From: Pseudomonas fluorescens HK44
GTDB lineage: Bacteria; Pseudomonadota; Gammaproteobacteria; Pseudomonadales; Pseudomonadaceae
Assembly (NCBI RefSeq): GCF_000217955.3
Contig: NZ_AFOY02000023.1
Coordinates: 118,205 to 182,204, forward strand
Direction: 5' to 3'
DNA: 64,000 bases
In this document: piece by piece, positions 54,371 through 62,242 of the stretch
Position numbering within the stretch: position 1 is the first letter of the stretch
Layout of the letters: every line of letters begins with the position of its first letter
Program-made: the position numbers and the translations under genes
The notes under the pieces: model-generated
Seen by the model: only the letters and a program-made list of their open reading frames with translations
The model's database searches: none
Told to the model about the DNA's origin: nothing

Positions 54371-55324
54371 TTACGGTTTGACCAACCGTGCATCCAGGCT
54401 GTTCTGCGCCAGGCGCTTGGCCTGATCCTGGGTCATGCCCAAATGGGTATACAGCGCATGGAAGTTCTCGGTGACATAACCGCCGAAGTACGCCGGGTCA
54501 TCCGAGTTCACCGTAACCTTCACCCCACGCTCAAGCATGTCGAGGATGTTGTGCTGGGACATGTCATCGAACACGCGCAGCTTGGTGTTGGACAGCGGGC
54601 AAACGGTCAACGGGATCTGTTCGTCGATGATCCGCTGCATCAGGCGCTCATCTTCGATGGCGCGCACGCCATGGTCGATGCGCTGTACTTTCAGCAGATC
54701 GATGGCTTCCCAGATGTACTCCGGCGGACCTTCTTCACCGGCGTGAGCAACGGTCAGGAAACCTTCATGACGAGCGCGATCGAACACGCGCTGGAACTTG
54801 CTCGGCGGGTGGCCCATCTCTGAACTGTCGAGGCCGACGGCGACAAATGCATCCCGGAACGGCAGCGCCTGGACGAGGGTTTTCTCGGCTTCTTCTTCGC
54901 TCAGGTGACGCAGGAAACTGAGGATCAAACCGCTGGTGATGCCCAGTTGCTGCTCACCGTCTTTCAACGCGCTGGCGATGCCGTTAAGCACCACTTCGAA
55001 CGGCACGCCTCGGTCGGTATGGGTTTGCGGATCGAAGAACGGTTCGGTGTGAATCACGTTCTGCGCCTTGCAACGCAACAGGTAGGCCCAGGTCAGGTCG
55101 TAGAAGTCCTGAGAGGTGCGCAACACATCGGCGCCCCGGTAATACAGGTCCAGGAACTCTTGCAGGTTGTTGAAGGCATACGCCTTGCGCAGGGTTTCGA
55201 CGTCGCTCCACGGCAGGGCGATCTTGTTGCGTTCGGCCAGGGCGAACAGCAACTCAGGCTCCAGCGAGCCTTCCAGGTGCAGGTGCAATTCTGCTTTGGG
55301 CAGGGCGTTCAGCCAGTCGTACAT
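54371..55324 (-). CDS. Adenine deaminase of the adenosine deaminase family (Pa0148-like)
   Basis: 317 residues. Converts adenine to hypoxanthine. The zinc-site motifs are present: LHLHLEGS (His14, His16), VAHAGEEGPPEYIW, IDHGVRAIED and NSDDPAYFGGY. Pseudomonas members of this branch (Pa0148) are known to act on adenine, not adenosine. The sequence is of that length and branch, so that call is preferred over add. It is followed within 26 bp by the IS110 element. The 8-oxoguanine deaminase gene lies upstream on the same strand (155-bp gap). Confidence 0.85.
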   Translation of the reverse strand: MYDWLNALPKAELHLHLEGSLEPELLFALAERNKIALPWSDVETLRKAYAFNNLQEFLDLYYRGADVLRTSQDFYDLTWAYLLRCKAQNVIHTEPFFDPQTHTDRGVPFEVVLNGIASALKDGEQQLGITSGLILSFLRHLSEEEAEKTLVQALPFRDAFVAVGLDSSEMGHPPSKFQRVFDRARHEGFLTVAHAGEEGPPEYIWEAIDLLKVQRIDHGVRAIEDERLMQRIIDEQIPLTVCPLSNTKLRVFDDMSQHNILDMLERGVKVTVNSDDPAYFGGYVTENFHALYTHLGMTQDQAKRLAQNSLDARLVKP

Positions 55325-55440
55325 ATTCTTTTCTCATCAGGGTGCAGATAGTGAGCATTCTACAGATGCCTGTAGAAACAATTAGCAAAACCTGACCGGT
55401 CGGTTCATCAAGCCAGCTCATAAGCCTGGGTGTCGGCAAG

Positions 55441-55468
55441 CGTGGGCAAGGGCCAGCCCTTGCCCACG
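55441..55468. repeat. 13-bp perfect palindrome
   Basis: CGTGGGCAAGGGC-CA-GCCCTTGCCCACG, 12 bp past the 8-oxoguanine deaminase stop. No T-tract follows on the minus strand. It may stabilise the mRNA end or be a diverged REP-type palindrome (GGGCAAG core as in family C). Confidence 0.7.
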
Positions 55469-55479
55469 ATGGCGTCCGG

Positions 55480-56838
55480 TCAGATGCCGGCGATCAATTG
55501 CCGCGCCGCCTGGCTGTGATCGGCAATCAAGCCTTTGAGGTCCAGCCCTTCGACTTGCCCGTCGATCACTCGCCATTTGCCGCCGATCATTACCCGGTCT
55601 GCACGATCCGCGCCACACAACAGCAATGCCGAGATCGGGTCATGGCTGCCGGAAAAGCGCAGTTCATCGAGCTTGAACAGTGCCAGGTCGGCTTGCTTGC
55701 CCACCGCCAGTTCGCCGATGTCGCTGCGGCCAAGCAATTTCGCCGAACCTTGGGTGGCCCAACCCAGTACCAATTGCGGAGTGATCTTCTGCGCGCCATA
55801 ACGCAGTCGTTGCAGGTACAGCGCCTGGCGGGTTTCGAGGATCATGTTCGAGGCGTCGTTGGATGCTGAACCGTCGACCCCCAGGCCCAGCGGTGCGCCG
55901 GCAGCCATCAGTTCCAGGGTTGGGCAAATACCTGATGCCAGGCGCATGTTCGAACTCGGGCAATGGCAGATACCGGTGCCCGCCGCGCCGAGGCGGGCGA
56001 TTTCGTCGGGGTTGAAGTGAATGCCGTGCGCCAGCCAGGTGCGTGGGCCGAGCCAGCCAACGCTGTCCAGATAGTCGACGGTGCGCAGGCCAAAGCGTTG
56101 CAGACAGAAATCCTCTTCGTCGAGGGTTTCGGCAAGGTGGGTGTGCAGGCGCACATCGAGTGTGTTCGCCAATTCGGCACTGGCCGACATGATTTGCGGC
56201 GTGACCGAGAACGGCGAGCAGGGCGCCAGGGCGATCTGGACTTGTGCGCCTTCGCCACGTTCGTGGTATTCGGCGATCAAGCGCTGGCTGTCGGCGAGAA
56301 TTACTTCACCTTGTTGCACGGTTTGCTGGGGCGGCAGGCCGCCATCCTTTTCACCGAGGCTCATTGAGCCACGGGTCAACATGGCGCGCATACCCAGTTC
56401 ACGGACGCTTTCGACCTGCACGTCGATGGCGTTTTCCAGACCCTCGGGAAACAGGTAATGGTGGTCGGCGGCAGTGGTGCAACCCGACAGCAGCAATTCA
56501 GCCAGGGCCACCTTGGTCGCCAGCGCGAGTTTTTCAGGGGTCAGTCGGGCCCAGACCGGGTAGAGAGTTTTCAGCCAGGGGAACAGCGGCTGATTGACCA
56601 CCGGCGCCCAGGCGCGGGTCAGGGTTTGATAAAAGTGATGGTGAGTGTTGATCAGCCCGGGCAGGATCACATGCTCACGGGCATCGAAGACTTGTCCACA
56701 GGGTGTCGCGGGTTGTTGGCCTTGCTTGAGTACTTCGACGATCAAACCGTCTTGCAGCACCAGGCCACCACGGGCATCGAGGTCGTTGGCCGTGAAGATC
56801 GCGAGGGGATTTTTTAACCAGATACGGGTCGCAGGCAT
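55480..56838 (-). CDS. 8-oxoguanine deaminase (amidohydrolase, Pa0142-like)
   Basis: 452 residues. A zinc amidohydrolase that deaminates 8-oxoguanine to uric acid. The HxH motif is LPGLINTHHHFYQ, then TTAADHHYLFP, the metal His of LRLHTHLAET, the W-x-x-H stretch TWLAHGIHF and the metal Asp in GVDGSASNDAS. This branch in Pseudomonas (Pa0142) has been shown to act on 8-oxoguanine; guanine deaminase is a less likely alternative. It lies upstream of the adenine deaminase gene on the same strand, suggesting a purine-salvage set. Confidence 0.85.
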   Translation of the reverse strand: MPATRIWLKNPLAIFTANDLDARGGLVLQDGLIVEVLKQGQQPATPCGQVFDAREHVILPGLINTHHHFYQTLTRAWAPVVNQPLFPWLKTLYPVWARLTPEKLALATKVALAELLLSGCTTAADHHYLFPEGLENAIDVQVESVRELGMRAMLTRGSMSLGEKDGGLPPQQTVQQGEVILADSQRLIAEYHERGEGAQVQIALAPCSPFSVTPQIMSASAELANTLDVRLHTHLAETLDEEDFCLQRFGLRTVDYLDSVGWLGPRTWLAHGIHFNPDEIARLGAAGTGICHCPSSNMRLASGICPTLELMAAGAPLGLGVDGSASNDASNMILETRQALYLQRLRYGAQKITPQLVLGWATQGSAKLLGRSDIGELAVGKQADLALFKLDELRFSGSHDPISALLLCGADRADRVMIGGKWRVIDGQVEGLDLKGLIADHSQAARQLIAGI

Positions 56839-56957
56839 TTGCCGGCTCCTCTGAAAGTTGGGTTCAGGTTCGCCAGCTCAGTGTTGCCCTGTCTGCTGAT
56901 CCAGGGTCGCCGCGGGGGGCGAAGTTCAGAGTTTACGTGGAGACCGCTTCGCGGTCT

Positions 56958-57048
56958 ATCGCGGGCAAGCCTTGCTCCTACAGGTCATGTGTCGTATCCC
57001 GGCTCTGGGATTAATACACATCGTGTAGGAGCAAGGCTTGCCCGCGAT
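56958..57048. repeat. REP-like inverted pair, family C
   Basis: ATCGCGGGCAAGCCTTGCTC at 56958 and the inverted GAGCAAGGCTTGCCCGCGAT ending at 57048, about 40 bp apart. It lies between the 8-oxoguanine deaminase start and the SDR stop. Confidence 0.85.
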
Positions 57049-57068
57049 GGCGTCCTGTCAGGCAACCA

Positions 57069-57755
57069 TTACCAGGGAATCGTTTCACCCCGGTAATTCA
57101 CAAAATGATGCCCACCCTTGCCGGCATAGGCGTTCACCTGATCGACCAGCCCGCGGGTACTGGTGTCGACATCGATGTCCGCACCTTCACCGCCCATGTC
57201 GGTTTTCACCCAGCCCGGATGCAGCGACAGCACGGTCAGTTTCTGTTCACCCAACTGCGTGACGAAACTGTTGGTCATCGAGTTCAGCGCCGCTTTGCTG
57301 GCCTTGTACAGCGCCAATTCAGGGGCGTCGGGCATGGTCACGCTGCCGAGTACCGAACTCATGAACGCCAATACGCCGCTACCTTCGCGGATCTGCCCGA
57401 CGAAGCGTTGGGCCAGATTGATCGGTGCCACGGCGTTGGTGAAGAACAATTGACCCACTTCGGCCAGCGTTGCGCCACCGGGTGTCTGCACCTCCGGGCC
57501 TTTGACTCCGGCGTTGACGAACAACAGGTCGAACACCTGGCCTTTGAGTTGTTGACTGAGGGCGATCACCGCTTGCTGATCGTCCATGTCGAGTTTTTCA
57601 ATCCGTACCTTGCCCAGCGCCTGCAACGCCTCGGCACTCTTCGGGTTACGCACCGTGGCGGTGACTTGCCAGCCGTCGGCCAGCAGGGTTTTCACCAGCC
57701 CCAGGCCGAGGCCGCGTGAGGCGCCGATGATCAGTGCGGTTTTTACCGTAGACAT
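57069..57755 (-). CDS. Short-chain dehydrogenase/reductase
   Basis: 228 residues, classical SDR. NAD(P) site IIGASRGLGLGL (GxxxGxG), LFVNAGVKGP, Ser in MSSVLGSVT and catalytic YKASK. The C-terminal HPGWVKTDMGG closes the cofactor site. The small size and sequence resemble carbonyl-reductase or sniffer-like SDRs. The substrate is unknown. The relic of a MerR regulator lies just upstream; it may once have controlled this gene. Confidence 0.88.
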   Translation of the reverse strand: MSTVKTALIIGASRGLGLGLVKTLLADGWQVTATVRNPKSAEALQALGKVRIEKLDMDDQQAVIALSQQLKGQVFDLLFVNAGVKGPEVQTPGGATLAEVGQLFFTNAVAPINLAQRFVGQIREGSGVLAFMSSVLGSVTMPDAPELALYKASKAALNSMTNSFVTQLGEQKLTVLSLHPGWVKTDMGGEGADIDVDTSTRGLVDQVNAYAGKGGHHFVNYRGETIPW

Positions 57756-57780
57756 GAGTGGCTTCCTTGATAAAAGAGGG

Positions 57781-58000
57781 TCATGGGTTCAATGGGCAAC
57801 GTTGCCCGAGCCGTTGTTGCAGTTCCTGGCGCAACTCACCGAGCTCGGCGATGCGGGTTTCGATCAGGCTCAGTTTGTCTTGCAGCAATTGGGCGATAGC
57901 GCATTCCGGGTCCTTGGCCAACTAGAGCACGGCCACGCTGTTCCGATCTCGCCAAGCGTAAAGCCCAGACGTTGGGCGATCAAATGCAGAAGTTTGATTC
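57781..58000 (-). pseudogene. Relic of a MerR-family regulator (C-terminal part)
   Basis: Read on the minus strand, KLLHLIAQRLGFTLGEIG (57995 downward) is a MerR helix. After a frameshift near 57925 the sequence DPECAIAQLLQDKLSLIE, AELGELRQELQQRLGQRCPLNP and stop (57781) form the dimerisation helix and C-terminus of a MerR-type regulator. The N-terminal HTH is missing; upstream of 58000 no MerR coding is recognised. It lies 25 bp upstream of the SDR gene. Confidence 0.7.
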
Positions 58001-58128
58001 GGGGTCAGGCACTACTTCAGGGCGAGGTTCAGGAGGGGGTGCAGATTTGGTACTCGGCAATCTGGTTAAAAAATGAGCATGTGGCTGCGGGCTAAGCCGG
58101 CTATGCGACTGCGCCAGCCATGAACGGG

Positions 58129-58339
58129 TTATCCACAGGTTGCTCCACAGTATTTGTGCGCAAGCTCAAAACCCGGGCATAAGCACTGTAAGGCTTTCTT
58201 CTAAAGGTGATATGCCGCTCTAACTGTTTGTTTTGCGGTGGAATTGAACCTGTGGATGGCCGGTTGAACGAAAAATGATCAACGGCTGCAAAGCCACGTG
58301 GCGGAAGGGTTACAGCGCTGTGTGCTCAGGTTATCCACA
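58129..58339 (+). other. Intergenic region with two DnaA boxes
   Basis: Within the 418-bp gap 58001-58418, two exact TTATCCACA boxes occur at 58129-58137 and 58331-58339 in the same orientation, with weaker look-alikes nearby (TGCTCCACA at about 58140, CCTGTGGAT at about 58250). No gene, DNA-unwinding AT cluster, or partition site is seen. A replication-related DnaA-titration site is possible. Confidence 0.55.
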
Positions 58340-58418
58340 GTCGGGTGCACAGCGGTTGTGGGCAAGTGTCGGAAATGTTGGCATGGCGCCGGTGCCCCAA
58401 AAGATCGCAGCCTGTTTT

Positions 58419-59000
58419 TCAGCGCTGCAACACAATCCGTCCGCGACTCACATCCGCCAATTGACGCTGCAAGGTATCGATCTGTGTCTCACCGATGGCC
58501 AGTTGCAGTTCCACACCATTGGAGGTGAAGGTTTCTTCCACCACCAACCCGCCCAGCTCGGCCACACGCAGTTTGACCAGCACCAGTTCGCTGAAGCTGC
58601 AAGCACAACGGATCGGCACCCGGCTGATCAAGGCAATCCGCTCGGCGCCTTGCAGGCATTTATTGGCGCTGCCGCCATAGGCCCGGGCGAGGCCGCCAGT
58701 GCCCAGTTGAATGCCGCCGTACCAGCGAATCACCACGACTGCGACCTGATCGCAATCCTGCGCTTCGATCGCCGCGAGTATCGGCCGGCCAGCAGTGCCG
58801 CCCGGTTCGCCGTCGTCACTGCTGCGGTACTGATCGGCGAGTTTCCAGGCCCAGCAATTGTGTGAAGCGTTCAGATCGCTGTGCTGCTCGATGAACGCCT
58901 GCGCCTCGGCAGCACTGGTGATCGGTGCCGCGAGGGCGATGAAGCGGCTTTTGCGAATCTCTTCGCGGTATTCGCAAAGGCCTGCAAGGGTAAAAGGCAT
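58419..59000 (-). CDS. yigZ: YigZ / IMPACT-family protein
   Basis: 193 residues. N-terminal IMPACT domain with KSRFIALAAPITS, YRSSDDGEPGGTAGRPIL and VVVIRWYGGIQLGTGGLARAY. The C-terminal domain is DUF1949-like. The family is linked to translation control and is conserved across bacteria; the molecular function is unknown. It is only 11 bp after the TetR gene on the same strand, so the two are probably cotranscribed. Confidence 0.9.
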   Translation of the reverse strand: MPFTLAGLCEYREEIRKSRFIALAAPITSAAEAQAFIEQHSDLNASHNCWAWKLADQYRSSDDGEPGGTAGRPILAAIEAQDCDQVAVVVIRWYGGIQLGTGGLARAYGGSANKCLQGAERIALISRVPIRCACSFSELVLVKLRVAELGGLVVEETFTSNGVELQLAIGETQIDTLQRQLADVSRGRIVLQR

Positions 59001-59011
59001 GGCTGAACGTC

Positions 59012-59662
59012 TTAAATGGCTGGAGTGAGGCCGCAGCCTTTAAGAATGATACGGATCAGGTTATCGCCAGCGTCTTCCATATCCTGCTTGGTCAGTTTGG
59101 TACGACCGGTGACGCGGCAGATTTGCGTCGCGAAGTCGGCGTAATGCTGGGTGCTGCCCCATAACAGGAAGATCAGGTTCACCGGGTCTACGGGGTCCAT
59201 CTTGCCGGCGTCGATCCAGGCCTGAAACACGTTCGCGCGGCCCTGGAACCAGGCACGGTAATCCTGATTGAAGTACTCGGTCAGGCATTCACCGCCGCTG
59301 ATGACTTCCATGGCGAACACCCGCGAGGCTTGTGGCTGGCGGCGGGAGAACTCCATTTTGGCGCGAATGTAGCGGGTCAGCGCTTCGGCGGGATCGTCGT
59401 CGCAGGTCAAGGTGTTGAAGGTGCTGTCCCACAACTGAATGATGTTGCTCAACACCCCGATGTACAGTCCGAGCTTGTTGGTGAAGTAGTAATGCAGATT
59501 GGCTTTGGGCAGCCCGGCATTCTGCGCGATGGTGTTCATGCTGGTGCCCTTGAAGCCGTGACGAGCGAATTCGATTTCGGCGGCTTTGAGGATCGCCTCT
59601 TCGTTCTTCTGACGAATGCGGCTGGCAGGCTTGCCTGCGTGGGCTGGGACTTCAAAGGTCAT
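59012..59662 (-). CDS. TetR/AcrR-family regulator (RutR-like)
   Basis: 216 residues. TetR HTH: AILKAAEIEFARHGFKGTSM, NTIAQNAGLPKANLHYYFTNKLGLY. The C-terminal ligand domain has the RutR-type pattern (FSRRQPQASRVFAMEVISGG, NQDYRAWFQGR). RutR members sense pyrimidines; here the neighbouring bau genes act on beta-alanine, a pyrimidine breakdown product, which supports a role in that pathway (inference). The start at 59662 replaces a 42-codon longer ORF. Confidence 0.87.
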   Translation of the reverse strand: MTFEVPAHAGKPASRIRQKNEEAILKAAEIEFARHGFKGTSMNTIAQNAGLPKANLHYYFTNKLGLYIGVLSNIIQLWDSTFNTLTCDDDPAEALTRYIRAKMEFSRRQPQASRVFAMEVISGGECLTEYFNQDYRAWFQGRANVFQAWIDAGKMDPVDPVNLIFLLWGSTQHYADFATQICRVTGRTKLTKQDMEDAGDNLIRIILKGCGLTPAI

Positions 59663-59771
59663 GGGCGGTTCCGAGCGGGTCAGTGGATGCACGGTGCGTT
59701 GATAGCGCACCCACGGGAATCCGACAAGCCTTGTCGCTATAAAAGCGTCAACGCTGGGCCTTTCGTGCGGA

Positions 59772-60692
59772 TTATCGAGTCGCCGCAAGGCTTTCCAGAA
59801 AACTTTCCAGTACCAAATGCGGGCGACGCCCCTTGCGTGTAACCGATGCCAGGCTCAGGTCATAAAAACGTGCGTCGGGTTTGAGCGCGCGCAAGCGACC
59901 TTGCTGCACCCACAGGCTGGCGTAGTGGTCTGGCAGGTAACCGATGTAGCGCCCGGTCAGAATCAGAAACGCCATGCCCTCGCGGTCCGATGCGCTGGCG
60001 GTGCAATTGAGCGCCTGATAATGCGCTTGGATCTCGGCCGGTAAACGGAAGGTCGGGGCGATCGCGTCCTGGCTATTCAGGCGTTCATCGTCCAGCTGTT
60101 TATCGTCGACATAAAACAGCGGATGGCCGACCGCGCAGTAAAGCAGCGAACGCTCGCTGTACAGCGGCTGATACTCAAGGCCCGACAAGGCGCTGGCCTG
60201 CGGTACCACACCGACATGCAAGCGTCCGTCGAGCACGCCTTGTTCGACTTCATTGGGCGCGATCATGCGGATCTGGATCTGCACGTCCGGCCCGCGCTCT
60301 TTCAACTGCGCCAGTGCGTGGGTGATACGCATGTGGGGCAGGGTGACCAGGTTATCGGTCAGGCCAATGGTCAATTCACCGCGCAAGTGTTGATGCAGGC
60401 CATTGACCTCGGTGCGAAAACTTTCCAGCGCGCTTAATAGCTGCAACGCCGATTGATAGACCTCGCGACCCTCTTCGGTCAGCGAGAACCCGGCTCGACC
60501 CCGCTGACACAGGCGCAGACCCAGTCGTTGTTCAAGATCGCTCATTTGCTGGCTGATGGCCGAGCGCCCAATCCCGAGCACACTTTCGGCTGCAGAGAAG
60601 CCGCCGCACTCGACCACGCTGCGAAAGATCCGCAGCAGACGGATATCAAAGTCGCTGACTTGCGCCAGTGGGTCGGGTCGGCGGCTGCTCAT
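59772..60692 (-). CDS. bauR: LysR-family activator of beta-alanine catabolism, BauR-like
   Basis: 306 residues. HTH: DFDIRLLRIFRSVVECGGFSAAESVLGIGRSAISQQMSDLEQRLG, then a substrate-binding domain. It is divergent from bauA with a 125-bp gap, the same arrangement as P. aeruginosa PA0133-PA0132, so it is the likely activator of bauA. A candidate sigma-54 type promoter lies in the gap, so direct control should be checked. Orthology is inferred from position and family. Confidence 0.85.
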   Translation of the reverse strand: MSSRRPDPLAQVSDFDIRLLRIFRSVVECGGFSAAESVLGIGRSAISQQMSDLEQRLGLRLCQRGRAGFSLTEEGREVYQSALQLLSALESFRTEVNGLHQHLRGELTIGLTDNLVTLPHMRITHALAQLKERGPDVQIQIRMIAPNEVEQGVLDGRLHVGVVPQASALSGLEYQPLYSERSLLYCAVGHPLFYVDDKQLDDERLNSQDAIAPTFRLPAEIQAHYQALNCTASASDREGMAFLILTGRYIGYLPDHYASLWVQQGRLRALKPDARFYDLSLASVTRKGRRPHLVLESFLESLAATR

Positions 60693-60751
60693 AGTTTAGT
60701 GATTGCCTGACTGAAGGTTAGAAGAGTTGGATTTCACCGACTTTATCGTCG

Positions 60752-60767
60752 TGGCAACTTAGCTGCA
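60752..60767 (+). promoter_or_regulatory. Weak sigma-54-like element upstream of bauA
   Basis: TGGCAACTTAGCTGCA keeps the GG-N10-GC spacing, with two consensus mismatches. It ends 50 bp before the bauA ATG. The bauR/bauA gap is only 125 bp. Confidence 0.35.
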
Positions 60768-60817
60768 AGAACGCTTTTAATCCCTACGCCGTTTATTGCC
60801 CTGCGAGGTTTTTGCTC

Positions 60818-62167
60818 ATGAACGTGCCTGAAAACGCCCCGGTCTCCCTGGCCAGCCAACTCAAGCTCGATGCCCACTGGATGCCGTACACCGCCAACCG
60901 CAATTTCCAGCGCGACCCGCGTCTGATCGTTGCCGCTGAAGGCAGCTACCTGATCGACGACAAGGGCCGTAAAGTCTATGACTCGCTGTCGGGTCTGTGG
61001 ACCTGCGGCGCAGGGCATACCCGCAAGGAAATCCAGGAAGCGGTGGCCAAACAGTTGGGCACCCTCGATTATTCGCCGGGCTTCCAGTACGGTCACCCGC
61101 TGTCGTTCCAGCTCGCCGAGAAAATCACCGAGCTGACCCCGGGCAATCTGAATCACGTGTTCTTCACTGACTCCGGTTCCGAGTGCGCCGATACAGCCGT
61201 GAAGATGGTCCGCGCTTACTGGCGTCTGAAAGGTCAGTCGACCAAGACCAAAATGATCGGCCGTGCCCGTGGCTACCACGGTGTGAATATCGCCGGCACC
61301 AGCCTGGGTGGCGTGAACGGCAACCGTAAGTTGTTTGGTCAGGCGATGATGGACGTCGACCACTTGCCGCACACCCTGCTGGCCAGCAATGCCTATTCGC
61401 GTGGCATGCCGAAAGAGGGCGGTATCGCCCTGGCCGATGAGCTGCTCAAACTGATCGAACTGCATGACGCCTCGAACATCGCAGCGGTGTTCGTCGAGCC
61501 GCTGGCCGGTTCTGCCGGTGTACTGGTTCCGCCGCAGGGTTATCTGAAGCGTCTGCGCGAAATCTGCGATCAGCACAACATCCTGCTGGTATTCGACGAA
61601 GTCATCACCGGCTTCGGTCGTACCGGTTCGATGTTCGGCGCTGACAGCTTCGGTGTGACCCCGGACCTGATGTGCATTGCCAAGCAAGTCACCAACGGCG
61701 CCATCCCGATGGGCGCGGTGATCGCCAGTTCGGAGATCTACCAGACCTTCATGAACCAGGCGACGCCGGAATACGCGGTGGAATTCCCGCACGGTTACAC
61801 CTATTCCGCGCACCCGGTGGCCTGCGCTGCCGGCCTCGCGGCACTCGACTTGCTGCAAAAGGAAAACCTGGTGCAGAGCGTGGCCGAAGTCGCGTCGCAT
61901 TTCGAGAATGCGCTGCACGGTCTGAAAGGTTCGAAGAACGTCATCGACATTCGTAACTACGGTTTGGCCGGTGCGATCCAGATCGCTGCGCGCGACGGCG
62001 ATGCCATCGTGCGTCCATTCGAGGCGGGCATGGCGCTGTGGAAGGCGGGTTTCTATGTGCGCTTCGGCGGCGACACCCTGCAGTTCGGCCCAACCTTCAA
62101 CAGCAAGCCGCAGGATCTCGATCGTCTGTTCGATGCGGTCGGCGAAGTGCTGAACAAGATCGACTGA
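60818..62167 (+). CDS. bauA: Beta-alanine:pyruvate aminotransferase
   Basis: 449 residues, class III PLP aminotransferase of the omega-amino-acid type. It transfers the amino group of beta-alanine to pyruvate, giving malonate semialdehyde. The motifs are FFTDSGSECADTAVKM, RARGYHGVNIAGTS, LVFDEVITGFGRTGSMFG and PLP Lys289 in AKQVTNGAIPMGAV. The start MNVPENAPVSLAS at 60818 is preferred to a TTG 6 bp upstream. bauC follows after 75 bp. The bauB and bauD genes known from P. aeruginosa are not adjacent here. Confidence 0.93.
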   Translation: MNVPENAPVSLASQLKLDAHWMPYTANRNFQRDPRLIVAAEGSYLIDDKGRKVYDSLSGLWTCGAGHTRKEIQEAVAKQLGTLDYSPGFQYGHPLSFQLAEKITELTPGNLNHVFFTDSGSECADTAVKMVRAYWRLKGQSTKTKMIGRARGYHGVNIAGTSLGGVNGNRKLFGQAMMDVDHLPHTLLASNAYSRGMPKEGGIALADELLKLIELHDASNIAAVFVEPLAGSAGVLVPPQGYLKRLREICDQHNILLVFDEVITGFGRTGSMFGADSFGVTPDLMCIAKQVTNGAIPMGAVIASSEIYQTFMNQATPEYAVEFPHGYTYSAHPVACAAGLAALDLLQKENLVQSVAEVASHFENALHGLKGSKNVIDIRNYGLAGAIQIAARDGDAIVRPFEAGMALWKAGFYVRFGGDTLQFGPTFNSKPQDLDRLFDAVGEVLNKID

Positions 62168-62242
62168 TTAGCCCTTCTATATAAGAACAAACAACGGACG
62201 CGCAGCGATGCGCGTCTGTGGACAATTTTTCAGGAGCCCCGC

